A stretch of DNA of 64,000 bases from NCBI RefSeq assembly GCF_003938605.1, contig NZ_RHWX01000012.1, positions 62,001 to 126,000 on the forward strand. The letters are read 5' to 3'. The notes under the pieces are model-generated. The model ran no database searches and was not told where the DNA came from. It was given only the letters and a program-made list of their open reading frames with translations. This document shows, piece by piece, positions 9,956 to 18,171 of this stretch (positions are counted from its first letter, which is position 1; the number at the start of each line of letters is the position of its first letter). Source of the DNA: Brevundimonas sp. 357 (GTDB lineage Bacteria > Pseudomonadota > Alphaproteobacteria > Caulobacterales > Caulobacteraceae). Position numbers and translations under genes: made by a program.

Positions 9956-10714
9956 TCAAGAGGCGGCTGTAAACCCGCTGCCGCCCAACCGCAATTGGCG
10001 CAGATCCACGTTCATCTCATTACGGAACCGCGTCGTCGCCGCATTCTGCAGACGACGCTGCATCGCCACATCATTGTCCCGCATAGCGTCCTCATAAGCG
10101 ACGCTCTGGGCAATGAAGTTCAAGATCAATACCTCAGCCATTTCCTGCTTCTGGGCGTTGTTGAGTCCGCTGAACGCAGGATTGCTGCCCATAATGTTTC
10201 GAACCTGAGCCTGCACGCCCTGAACCTGAGTCCTGCTCACAGTTCGCACGTCGTTGGCGATCTGCCAGTTCAGCATCCAGTAGGCGGTCATAGCGTCCGC
10301 GACGTCGCCGCGACGCAGGCCGTATTGTGCGACGTGTCGCCCCCAACGGGCGAAGAAATCCTGCTGGTCCATCGCCGCCGCAATCCCCGGGCCGTCCCCG
10401 CCTGTCGAACGCACGAAGTCCGCGAACTGGCGCTTGACGCGCTGCGTGACCGCCGGCGACGACTGATAGGTGGTGCGGCCCGTCGCGGCCGGGCGACGTT
10501 CCGATGCCGCCGCACCCGCAGCGACCCCGCCTCGCGACGGAGAGCGAGCATCAGACGACGACTCCATCATGTTGTCGCGCATGGCGGCGTGCATCTGGTT
10601 CATCGCTTCCGCCGTCGCGAAGCCCTGGAAGGCGTAGTCCTGGGCCTGTGTCTGAGACGCGCAGAGCAGCGCCGCTGCGACCGCTCCCGCCAGAAACACC
10701 TGCTTGCCGCTCAT
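9956..10714 (-). CDS. DUF6683-like secreted protein, ending at an in-frame TGA
   Basis: 252 residues from the ATG at 10714, chosen because AGGCGGAG precedes it and a signal peptide follows at once (MSGKQVFLAGAVAAALLCASQTQAQ). The mature part has VKRQFADFVRSTGG, a tryptophan-rich YWMLNWQIANDV element and QKQEMAEVLILNFI, resembling the DUF6683 group of exported proteins. The frame continues beyond the stop into a membrane anchor, so the present product may be truncated and released. It lies downstream of the T3SS substrate gene at 10808 but behind a terminator, so it is likely a separate unit. Confidence 0.6.
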   Translation of the reverse strand: MSGKQVFLAGAVAAALLCASQTQAQDYAFQGFATAEAMNQMHAAMRDNMMESSSDARSPSRGGVAAGAAASERRPAATGRTTYQSSPAVTQRVKRQFADFVRSTGGDGPGIAAAMDQQDFFARWGRHVAQYGLRRGDVADAMTAYWMLNWQIANDVRTVSRTQVQGVQAQVRNIMGSNPAFSGLNNAQKQEMAEVLILNFIAQSVAYEDAMRDNDVAMQRRLQNAATTRFRNEMNVDLRQLRLGGSGFTAAS

Positions 10715-10756
10715 CTCCGCCTCTCCACTGCAAAAACGCTCATTCCTCAAAAGCAC

Positions 10757-10785
10757 AACGGCGGGCGATGGTTTCGCCCGCCGTT
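10757..10785 (-). terminator. Rho-independent-type terminator after the 10808-11470 gene
   Basis: A perfect 12-base inverted repeat (10757-10768 with 10774-10785, five-base loop) lies just past the stop of the leftward gene at 10808. On the minus strand it is followed after a few bases by TTTT. It separates the T3SS-associated gene from the DUF6683-like gene. Confidence 0.75.
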
Positions 10786-10807
10786 CCACAAATCAGCCCG
10801 TTCAGTC

Positions 10808-11470
10808 CTAGCCTTGCTTGCGAGCCAGGGTCGAAGCGGATTCGCCGATCGACTTCAGCGCGTTGTTCAGCGCCTGGGACACGAAGTCCAACTCCTTGCC
10901 GACAGCCGTCATTTCGGCGGACAGGCTGCCCATCTTGGGCTTCTTCTTCTGGCTTTCGGCATCGATCTTCTCGCCGATCTCGGCCATGCGCTCCATCTTG
11001 GCGTCCAGGACGCTGCCCAGCGCCAAGGCCAGACGCAGCATGAAGCTCTTGCCGTTCAGGCCGCCGGGGATGGCGTTGCCTTCTTCATCGCGGCCGCCGG
11101 TGCGGGCCTTCTCCAGGGTCTTGTCGACCAGATCCTGAACGATGTCGTTCATTTGGCGCTCGATGCCGCCGGCTTCGAAGGCGCCGCCGCCTGTGGCCTG
11201 AGCCAGACCCGCGGCGGATTCACCGATGCTCTGGAAGGCGCCTGCCGTATTGCCCGTCGCCGCCGCGAAAGCGCCGATCGACAGATCAATCACCGACTGC
11301 GGAAGGCCCAGAGCCTGACCGACCTGCTGCAGAACCTGCTGGCCGATGGACGACACGACCTGGGTCAGAGCCGCCTGAACCAGCGCCGATGTGCCGCCCG
11401 TCGCGACCGCCAGGGCCGCCTGGCTGATGAGGCTGCCGATGTTGAAGCCGCCGCCGCCGATGCCGAACAT
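10808..11470 (-). CDS. Candidate T3SS-secreted protein (helical, unknown family)
   Basis: 220 residues, no signal peptide. The N-terminus is glycine-rich, then small-residue helices (ALAVATGGTSALVQAALTQ). A long amphipathic heptad-like C-terminus includes LDAKMERMAEIGEKIDAES and LSAEMTAVGKELDFVSQAL. This layout resembles secreted T3SS filament, tip or translocator proteins, but I cannot assign a family. GGAGAAAGATC before the ATG supports the start. A perfect CTAGGG-N4-CCCTAG box is 119 bases upstream, inside the end of the FliO-like gene, so it probably has its own regulated promoter and a terminator follows it. If the system has an extracellular tip or translocon subunit, this is the best candidate. 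Confidence 0.6.
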   Translation of the reverse strand: MFGIGGGGFNIGSLISQAALAVATGGTSALVQAALTQVVSSIGQQVLQQVGQALGLPQSVIDLSIGAFAAATGNTAGAFQSIGESAAGLAQATGGGAFEAGGIERQMNDIVQDLVDKTLEKARTGGRDEEGNAIPGGLNGKSFMLRLALALGSVLDAKMERMAEIGEKIDAESQKKKPKMGSLSAEMTAVGKELDFVSQALNNALKSIGESASTLARKQG

Positions 11471-11559
11471 GATCTTTCTCCGAATAAGTGTGCGTTTCCG
11501 GTTCGCCGGCCAGGCGCCTCGCCCGGAAACCCCGACGACCTCACGAAAGCACCCGTCCC

Positions 11560-11958
11560 CTATCCTCGGTAGTCAGGCCGTTCCCCAGCTAGGGACTTCC
11601 CTAGCCAACGGCGCAGGCGCGGCGGAACGCGGGCGGAGACGGCCGCCGCCTGAGCCCGCGCAGCCTCGGCGCGGGCCGCGTCCTCGGCGATTTCTTCCGC
11701 CGTGCGAGCGCGCCGGTCCAGGACGGTGATCCCCCCCGCCGTGACGCCCAGCAGCAGCACTTCGTCGCGCCAGACCACCACCGTCGCCCGCTCGCGTGTT
11801 CCCAGCGGCAGCGAACGGATGAAGCGGATCTCGTCGTCGCTGGGCGCGCCGCTCTGGACCTTCTTCAACATGCGGATCGAGAAGAAGGCTAGGCCCAGCA
11901 CCAGGGCCAGGGCGACCAGAACGGTCAGGAAGTCCATCAGCAGGGCGAAGGGCGTCAT
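11560..11958 (-). CDS. FliO-like T3SS export apparatus protein
   Basis: 132 residues. One N-terminal transmembrane helix (LLMDFLTVLVALALVLGLAFF) is followed by a small cytoplasmic beta domain with RSLPLGTRERATVVVWRDE and VLLLGVTAGGITVLDRR, which follows the FliO pattern (LGxxERxxVVxxxxxxLLLGVTxxxIxxL). The C-terminus is an alanine/arginine-rich tail. The ATG overlaps the sctU stop (ATGA), so it is coupled to the export-gate subunit. FliO assists assembly of the FliP/FliR core of flagellar export gates and is usually absent from injectisomes, so its presence here is unusual. No other flagellar gene is in the window. Confidence 0.7.
   Translation of the reverse strand: MTPFALLMDFLTVLVALALVLGLAFFSIRMLKKVQSGAPSDDEIRFIRSLPLGTRERATVVVWRDEVLLLGVTAGGITVLDRRARTAEEIAEDAARAEAARAQAAAVSARVPPRLRRWLGKSLAGERPDYRG
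11589..11604. promoter_or_regulatory. T3SS dyad box A (CTAGGG-ACTT-CCCTAG)
   Basis: A perfect inverted repeat with a 4-base spacer, 119 bases upstream of the ATG of the 10808-11470 gene and inside the 3' end of the FliO-like gene. The same dyad recurs at 13295, 29944, 32619 and 39193, with weaker copies at 25425 and 32661. Confidence 0.75.
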
Positions 11959-13166
11959 TGCGTCTCCGAGGGGGAAGCCACGCCGTCGTCCGGCATGGCG
12001 GGAAAGAGCGGGGCTCGGCGCGCGGCTGCGGCTTCGGGCACGGCGGCGTCGCCTCGGCCTTCGCCTTCAGCTGTCAGATCAACCGGTTCAAGCGTTTCGC
12101 CTCGCGCAACCTCGTCGCGCAGGCGGCGCGCCGTCAGGATCACTTCGGCGACGGCGGCGAACATGTCCTCGGGCACCACGGCTTCGACCGGCACCTGTTC
12201 ATGCAGGGCGCGGGCCAGAGGGACGTTGCGGATGATCGGCACCCCTTCGCGCTCGGCCATGCCGCGCATGGCGCGGGCGATGAGGCCGTCGCCCTTGCCC
12301 GCCACCACCGGCACCACGTGCTCGCCGGGATCATAGGCCAGGGACACGGCGATGTGGGTCGGATTGACCACCAGGGCGGCGGCCCCGCGCACGGACCCGA
12401 CGGCGCTGGACTGCGCCCACTCCTGAGCCAGTTCGCGGCGCCGCGCCTTGACCGTGGGATCGCCCTCCATGTCCTTGGCTTCTTGACGGATGTCGCGACG
12501 ACTCATCCGCAGCCGCTTCATGAAGCTGAAGCGCTGATAGGCCGAATCCAGGATGGCGACGAAGACGAAGACCACCAGGGTCCAGCCCAGCAGGTGAAAG
12601 CCCGCCGCGCCGAACGCGCCCAGCACCTCGCCCGGCTGGGCGGCGGGCAGACGCAGGATGCGGTCGAACTGGCCGAACAGGATCAGCGCCGCCAGCCCCA
12701 GTAGCAGGACTGTCTTCACCAGCGATTTCGCCACCTCGAACAGGTTGTCGGTGTTGAACATCCGCTTCAGCCCCTCGCCGGGGTTCAGGTGGTCCAGCTT
12801 GGGCGTCATCTTCTCCAGCGTGAAGACCGGCCCGGTCTGCAGGAACTCCATCAGCGACGCGAACAGGGCCACCGGCAACAGCAGCAGCGCCGTCAGATAG
12901 ACGAACCGCCGCGCCGCCGACCAGGCGACCTGTTCGAAGGCGTCGCCGAACGGCTGGTCCATCACGCGGAACACATCGTCGAACAGGGCGGCGAAATTCG
13001 CGAACACCGCCCCCGCCAGCATCAGGCCGACCAGCAGCCAGGCCAGCAGCACGGCGGTGGAGCCGACGTCCTTGCTCTTAGCGACGTCGCCCTTCTTGCG
13101 CGCGTCCTGAAGCCGTTTCGGTGTCGGCCGCTCTGTCTTGTCGCCGCCGTCGTTCTTCTCCGCCAC
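11955..13166 (-). CDS. sctU: T3SS export gate autoprotease SctU (FlhB family)
   Basis: 403 residues. The N-terminus has the family hallmark KTERPTPKRLQDARKKGDVAKS. Four membrane helices lie in roughly 30-200, and the cytoplasmic domain contains the autocleavage loop NPTH in AALVVNPTHIAVSLAY. Cleavage between N and P switches substrate class in YscU/FlhB. A proline/alanine-rich C-terminal extension of about 40 residues follows the conserved domain. The GTG start at 13166 faces the AT-rich divergent region shared with the transglycosylase-sctV operon. The FliO-like gene follows with a four-base overlap. Confidence 0.95.
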   Translation of the reverse strand: MAEKNDGGDKTERPTPKRLQDARKKGDVAKSKDVGSTAVLLAWLLVGLMLAGAVFANFAALFDDVFRVMDQPFGDAFEQVAWSAARRFVYLTALLLLPVALFASLMEFLQTGPVFTLEKMTPKLDHLNPGEGLKRMFNTDNLFEVAKSLVKTVLLLGLAALILFGQFDRILRLPAAQPGEVLGAFGAAGFHLLGWTLVVFVFVAILDSAYQRFSFMKRLRMSRRDIRQEAKDMEGDPTVKARRRELAQEWAQSSAVGSVRGAAALVVNPTHIAVSLAYDPGEHVVPVVAGKGDGLIARAMRGMAEREGVPIIRNVPLARALHEQVPVEAVVPEDMFAAVAEVILTARRLRDEVARGETLEPVDLTAEGEGRGDAAVPEAAAARRAPLFPAMPDDGVASPSETQ

Positions 13167-13294
13167 GCGCGCTCCGCTTCATCGAACAGGGATGAAAAAC
13201 ATCAAAAACAAGCTTTGCCGAATACAGAAACGGCACAGCTTATGGTCAAGCTTACACTTTATCAGCACCCTGACCGCTTCAGAAAAAAAGCAAG

Positions 13295-13310
13295 CTAGGG
13301 TTAACCCTAC
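13295..13310. promoter_or_regulatory. T3SS dyad box B (CTAGGG-TTAA-CCCTAC) in the divergent sctU/sctV promoter region
   Basis: One mismatch to the consensus dyad, and TAGGGTTAACCCTA is a perfect 14-base palindrome. It lies 102 bases before the transglycosylase start and 129 bases before sctU, in the conspicuously AT-rich stretch 13170-13411. It could serve both directions. Confidence 0.7.
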
Positions 13311-13411
13311 TGGCAAAAATTTTCATTACCGATCTCGTTGACAACATTCATGAGCAATAATATCGCTGTCACACAAGATCGAAATTCACATAGCTTCGGG
13401 CGAAATACGAA

Positions 13412-14152
13412 GTGGGACAATTTTGCTCGACAACAGGCACAGTAATACTTATAATTACTGTATGGAATAATTACGCAATTGCGGAAGACTGTAGCGCTAC
13501 CTCGTCGCAGTTGGTCGCTTCAGCCGCTTCCGTCAGCCAGTTTTCCCTGGCTCTGGGAAGCGGAGCGCTCGGATCAGGGCCTTGCTCGGCACACGCCCAG
13601 CGAGAGACGCGGGCGGCGCAGCAACTGCTGATCTACGACAATGAGTCGCCGACCGAGGTGATCAGTTCCTCGGAAACCGTTGTTTTTTACAAACCGCGAA
13701 GTTCCACGACCGGCTCAGGACCAGATCGCGGCAGGCCGCCGCACGGCGATCTGATCGCAGCAGCGGCGCGCGAGCACGACATCGATCCCGCCCTGCTGCA
13801 GGCGATCATCAGCGTGGAATCCGCCGACAATCCCAACGCCCGCTCGCCCGTCGGCGCGCGCGGCCTGATGCAGGTGATGCCCGCCACCGGCCGCCGCTTC
13901 GGCGTCGCCGACGAGATGCGGCTGCACGAGCCGGAAACCAACATTCGCGCCGCCTCGCGCTACCTGAAGACGCTTCAGGGCCTGTTCGGCAACGACCTGC
14001 GCCTGGTGCTGGCCGCCTACAACGCGGGCGAAGGCGCCGTGCAGCGTTACGGCCGCAACATCCCCCCCTATCGCGAGACCCAGGACTACGTCCGCAAGGT
14101 CATGGCTCGCTACGACCAGCTCCTCACCGCCCGCCGTTCCTCCTTCCGATAG
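13412..14152 (+). CDS. T3SS-associated lytic transglycosylase (SLT domain)
   Basis: 246 residues. After a hydrophobic N-terminus (TGTVILIITVWNNYAIA) that may be a signal peptide, a variable linker leads to a C-terminal SLT domain: LLQAIISVESADNPNARSP with the catalytic Glu in VES, GARGLMQVMPATG, and LVLAAYNAGEGAVQRYG. Enzymes of this type cleave glycan strands so the injectisome can cross peptidoglycan. The GTG start at 13412 is chosen because it includes the hydrophobic segment. No strong Shine-Dalgarno is visible and the first 150 bases are AT-rich, so the start is uncertain. It heads the sctV-to-sctP operon. Confidence 0.85.
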   Translation: MGQFCSTTGTVILIITVWNNYAIAEDCSATSSQLVASAASVSQFSLALGSGALGSGPCSAHAQRETRAAQQLLIYDNESPTEVISSSETVVFYKPRSSTTGSGPDRGRPPHGDLIAAAAREHDIDPALLQAIISVESADNPNARSPVGARGLMQVMPATGRRFGVADEMRLHEPETNIRAASRYLKTLQGLFGNDLRLVLAAYNAGEGAVQRYGRNIPPYRETQDYVRKVMARYDQLLTARRSSFR

Positions 14153-14205
14153 TTCTCACCGATCTCCCGCTCGGCCTGATCCGCCGGCAGCCACAAGGCG
14201 CGTCC

Positions 14206-16230
14206 ATGTCCTTCGCCAGCCCGCTGAAACTGCTGGGCCTGCGCCACAACGGCGGAGGCGTCGGCCGCTATTCGGACCTGTTCCTGGTGGCGGGCGTGGC
14301 GGCGATCATCGCCATGATGATCATGCCCCTGCCGTCGCTGGCGATCGACGCCCTGGTGGCCATCAACATCAGCGCGGGCGTGGTGATGCTGCTGGTGTCG
14401 ATCTACATCGCCTCGATCGTCGACATCTCGGTCTTCCCCAGCCTGCTGCTGATCACGACCCTGTTCCGGCTGGCGCTGTCGATCGCGACGACGCGGATGA
14501 TCCTGCTGGAAGGCCACGCCGGGGCGATCATCAACACCTTCGGCAACATGGTGGCGGGCGGCAATCTGGTCGTCGGCCTGGTGGTCTTCCTGATCATCAC
14601 CGTCGTGCAGTTCATCGTCATCGCCAAGGGCGCCGAACGGGTGGCCGAGGTCGCCGCCCGCTTCAGCCTGGACGCCATGCCGGGCAAGCAGCTGTCGATC
14701 GATTCCGACCTGCGCTCGGGCCTGATCGACAAGGACGAGGCCAAGCGCCGCCGCCGCCTGCTCGAGATGGAGAGCAAGCTGAACGGCAATCTCGACGGCG
14801 CGATGAAGTTCGTGAAGGGCGACGCCATCGCCGGGATCATCATCGTGGTGATCAACCTGCTGGGCGGCCTGGCCGTGGGCATGCTGCAGAACGGCATGGA
14901 CTTCGGCGCGGCAGTCCAGAAATACTCCATCCTGACCATCGGCGACGGCATGGTGATGCAGATCCCGGCCCTGCTGGCGGCCATGTCGGCGGGCCTGCTG
15001 GTGACGCGCGGCGGCGATTCCGAGACCGACGCCCACCTGGGCGCCTCGATGCACCGCCAACTGTCGGCCCAGCCCAAGGTCTTCCTGGTCGCGGGCGGGA
15101 TGTGCTGGCTTCTGGCCCTGGTGCCGGGCTTTCCGACCGTGGTCTTCCTGCTGCTGGGCGCGGTCGCCATGACCGCCTCCATCATGATCGAGCCGCGCTG
15201 GCGCAAGTCGGCCGGGCGCAAGGTGAGGGCTCTGACCGGCCGCTCGTCCGCAGAGACCGAAGGACCGATCGCCTCGACCCAGACACGGCCGACCGAAGGC
15301 GCCGCCATGACGCCTCTGCTGCTGGAGATCGACGGCCGCGCCCTGCGCGCGACCGATCCGGAGCGCCTGACCGCCGCCCTGGAGACCCTGCTGGACGAGT
15401 TCGAGGCCTCTCTGGGCGTGGCCCTGCCGCGCGTGACGGTGCGCTACGGCCCGGCCGAGGCGACGGACCGCTGGCGGCTGATGGCGTTCGAGGCGCCCCT
15501 GGGCGCGGGCGATCCCGGCCCGGCCGAGGACGCGCTGGAGGCGACCCTGGCCGGCGTGCGCGGCCTGCTGCGCCGCAACGCGGGGATGTTCATCGGCATC
15601 CAGGAGGCCTCGACCCTGCTGAACCGCGCGGGCGAGAGCTATCCCGAGGTGGTCAAGGAGGTGGCGCGCGCCCTGCCCCTGGCCCGCATCGCCGAGATCA
15701 TGCGCCGCCTGGCCGAGGAAGAGGTGCCGCTGCGCAACCTGCGCGACATCCTGGAATCCCTGGCCGACGCCGGTCAGCGCGAGAAGGATCCGCTGGCCCT
15801 GACCGAGTTCGCCCGCGTGGCCCTGCGTCGCCAGATCAGCCACCGCTACGCCCCCGACGGCGTGCTGAAGGCCGCCGTGCTGGAGCCTGCGCTGGAGAAG
15901 CACCTGCGCGAATCCATCCGCGTCGGCGGCGCCGGTCAGCAGCTGGCGCTGGAGCCGGACATGGCCCGCCAGATCATCGAGGCCGTGCAGAAGACGGTGC
16001 GCGACACTGACGCCGACGCCGTGCTGGCCGCCATCGACCTGCGCCGTCACATCCGCAAGCTGGTCGAGCCCCAGCTGTTCGACACGCCCGCCCTGTCGTT
16101 CCACGAGCTGCTGCCCAGCCTGAAGCTCGAGATCGTCGGCCGGGTCGCCCTGCCCGACCTCGACGCGGCGACGCCGGCGGCTGTTCCCGCCCCCTCCGCT
16201 CCCCCCGCCTCCACGGCCGCTGCGGCCTGA
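14206..16230 (+). CDS. sctV: T3SS export gate protein SctV (FlhA family)
   Basis: 674 residues. Eight membrane helices fill the first half. The cytoplasmic loop contains the FHIPEP signature KGAERVAEVAARFSLDAMPG and then KQLSIDSDLRSGLID. The C-terminal cytoplasmic domain (about 345-660) forms the nonameric ring that binds substrates and chaperones in relatives, with ALPLARIAEIMRRLAEEEVP near its middle. It is the largest export-gate subunit in the inner membrane. The C-terminal tail is rich in A and P. It starts 50 bases after the transglycosylase and precedes sctC. Confidence 0.97.
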   Translation: MSFASPLKLLGLRHNGGGVGRYSDLFLVAGVAAIIAMMIMPLPSLAIDALVAINISAGVVMLLVSIYIASIVDISVFPSLLLITTLFRLALSIATTRMILLEGHAGAIINTFGNMVAGGNLVVGLVVFLIITVVQFIVIAKGAERVAEVAARFSLDAMPGKQLSIDSDLRSGLIDKDEAKRRRRLLEMESKLNGNLDGAMKFVKGDAIAGIIIVVINLLGGLAVGMLQNGMDFGAAVQKYSILTIGDGMVMQIPALLAAMSAGLLVTRGGDSETDAHLGASMHRQLSAQPKVFLVAGGMCWLLALVPGFPTVVFLLLGAVAMTASIMIEPRWRKSAGRKVRALTGRSSAETEGPIASTQTRPTEGAAMTPLLLEIDGRALRATDPERLTAALETLLDEFEASLGVALPRVTVRYGPAEATDRWRLMAFEAPLGAGDPGPAEDALEATLAGVRGLLRRNAGMFIGIQEASTLLNRAGESYPEVVKEVARALPLARIAEIMRRLAEEEVPLRNLRDILESLADAGQREKDPLALTEFARVALRRQISHRYAPDGVLKAAVLEPALEKHLRESIRVGGAGQQLALEPDMARQIIEAVQKTVRDTDADAVLAAIDLRRHIRKLVEPQLFDTPALSFHELLPSLKLEIVGRVALPDLDAATPAAVPAPSAPPASTAAAA

Positions 16231-16245
16231 AACGACGGACCCTGC

Positions 16246-18165
16246 ATGACGATCAAGACGCCGACCGCCCGCAAGAGCTTCAAGACCGCCCTCCTGGCCA
16301 TGGCCTCCGCGGCCACGCTGCTCGGCCTGTCCGCGCCCGCTGCGGCGGGCGACCCGCCGATCGGCAACCAGACCCTGCAGATCGCCCCGCGCGAGCAGCC
16401 GGTGGGTCAGTTCCTGCAGAGCTTCTTCGGCCAGTTGGGCGTGCCGGTCATCATCAGCCCCAACCTGCGCGGCACGGTGAACGGCGCCTTCAGCGGCCCG
16501 GCCTCGACCATCTTCAGCCAGGTGGCGGACGCCTTCGACCTGGTGGCCTATTACGACGGCGGGGCGGTCTACATCTATCAGACCTCCGAACTGACCAGCC
16601 AGTCCATCCCCGCCTCGCCGCAGATGCTGCGCCGCGTGCGCGCCACGGCGCAGGAAATGGGCCTGCTGGACAGCCGCAACACCCTGCAGCCCGCCGGGCA
16701 GATGCTGGTCGCCAACGGCACCCGCCGTTTCATCCAGCAGATCGACGAGATCGCCCGCGCCGGGCCCGGCGCTCGGGCCGAAGCCGCCCAGCCGACCTAT
16801 GAATACCGCGTCTTCACCCTGCGCTACGCCTGGGCCGATGACGTGACCTTCGAGACGGCCCAGAGCGAAGTCACCATTCCGGGCGTCGCCTCCATCCTGC
16901 GCGCCATGGTCAGCAACGACCCGAACGGCGCCGTCGCCCGGCGCATCGAAACGCGCCGCTCGCCGCGCGTCGGGGGCCTGCGCGGTCAGGGCCTGGCGTC
17001 GCAAGGCGCGGCGCAGAACGGCCTGATGGACGCCAGCTATGTCGACGGCGGCTTCACCCCGACGCCGGACACGCTGGGCCTGGCCCTGGCCGACGAACAG
17101 ATGGCGGGCGGCGCGCCGGTCCAGCATGCGCGCATCCAGGCCGACACGCGCCTGAACGCCGTCATCGTGCGCGACACGGCCGAGCGCATGGGGGCCTATG
17201 AGGCGCTGATCGCCGCCCTGGACAAGGAGCCTCAGCTCCTCGAAATCCAGGCCACCATCATCGACATCGACACGACCCGTGCGCGTCAGCTGGGCATCAG
17301 CTGGCGTTTCGACGACGGTCGCGGCGGCATCCTGTTCGGCGACGGCACGCGCAACGACGACCGCCTGCGCCGGGGCCAGGACATCACCCCGCGCAACAAC
17401 GGCCTGGCCATCTCGACCATCATCGGCAACGGCGACTACTTCGTCTCGCGCATCACGGCGATGGAGGATGAAGGCGTCGCCCGTATCGTCTCGCGGCCGC
17501 AGATCGTCACCCTGTCGAACGTCCAGGCCCTGTTCGAGAACACCCGCAGCTTCTACGTCGGCCTGGAAGGCGAGCGGGACGTCGACCTCTACAATGTCAC
17601 CGCCGGGACCACGCTGAAGGTCACGCCGCACGTCCTGCGCGACCAGAACCAGACCCGTATCCGGATGCAGATCCAGATCGAGGACGGCTCCCTGACCGAC
17701 GCCGACGTCGACGACATCCCGGTCGTGCAGCGCGCGGCCCTGAACACCCAGGCCATGATCCTGGAAGGCCAGAGCCTGCTGCTGGGCGGCATGGTGGTGC
17801 AGCAGGACGTCAACGCCGTGACCAAGGTGCCGGTGCTGGGCGACATCCCGGCGGTGGGCCTGCTGTTCCGCCGTTCGGAGCGTTCGACGGGCCGGATCGA
17901 GCGCCTGTTCCTGATCACGCCGCGCCTGGCCTCCATCGGCGAGGAATCGCCTGCGCCGCGCCTGGACTTCGGCGCCATTCCCGGCTCGCCCGAGACCCAG
18001 CCCCTGCCCGCCGCCCCGGCCCTGCCCAAGGGCGGATCGCGCATGGGCTTCAATCAGGGGTCGGCGCCGAACGACCCTCTGCCCGCCCCGGCCGCCACGC
18101 CGATCGTCGCCGTGCGCGAAGCGCCGCCGCCCGGCTTCACCCCCTATGAACCGGCCAAGGACTGA
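16246..18165 (+). CDS. sctC: T3SS outer-membrane secretin SctC
   Basis: 639 residues. Signal peptide with SAATLLGLSAPAAAG. The N0/N1 domains follow (PVGQFLQSFFGQLGVPVIIS), then an N3 domain (LNAVIVRDTAERMGAYEALI) and the secretin core (ITAMEDEGVARIVSRPQIVTL, ESLLLGGMVV-like EGQSLLLGGMVVQQ, KVPVLGDIPAVGLLF). A proline-rich C-terminal tail of about 70 residues follows. Secretins form the outer-membrane ring and exclude a flagellar interpretation. Located 15 bases after sctV. Confidence 0.97.
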   Translation: MTIKTPTARKSFKTALLAMASAATLLGLSAPAAAGDPPIGNQTLQIAPREQPVGQFLQSFFGQLGVPVIISPNLRGTVNGAFSGPASTIFSQVADAFDLVAYYDGGAVYIYQTSELTSQSIPASPQMLRRVRATAQEMGLLDSRNTLQPAGQMLVANGTRRFIQQIDEIARAGPGARAEAAQPTYEYRVFTLRYAWADDVTFETAQSEVTIPGVASILRAMVSNDPNGAVARRIETRRSPRVGGLRGQGLASQGAAQNGLMDASYVDGGFTPTPDTLGLALADEQMAGGAPVQHARIQADTRLNAVIVRDTAERMGAYEALIAALDKEPQLLEIQATIIDIDTTRARQLGISWRFDDGRGGILFGDGTRNDDRLRRGQDITPRNNGLAISTIIGNGDYFVSRITAMEDEGVARIVSRPQIVTLSNVQALFENTRSFYVGLEGERDVDLYNVTAGTTLKVTPHVLRDQNQTRIRMQIQIEDGSLTDADVDDIPVVQRAALNTQAMILEGQSLLLGGMVVQQDVNAVTKVPVLGDIPAVGLLFRRSERSTGRIERLFLITPRLASIGEESPAPRLDFGAIPGSPETQPLPAAPALPKGGSRMGFNQGSAPNDPLPAPAATPIVAVREAPPPGFTPYEPAKD

Positions 18166-18171
18166 TCCGCC

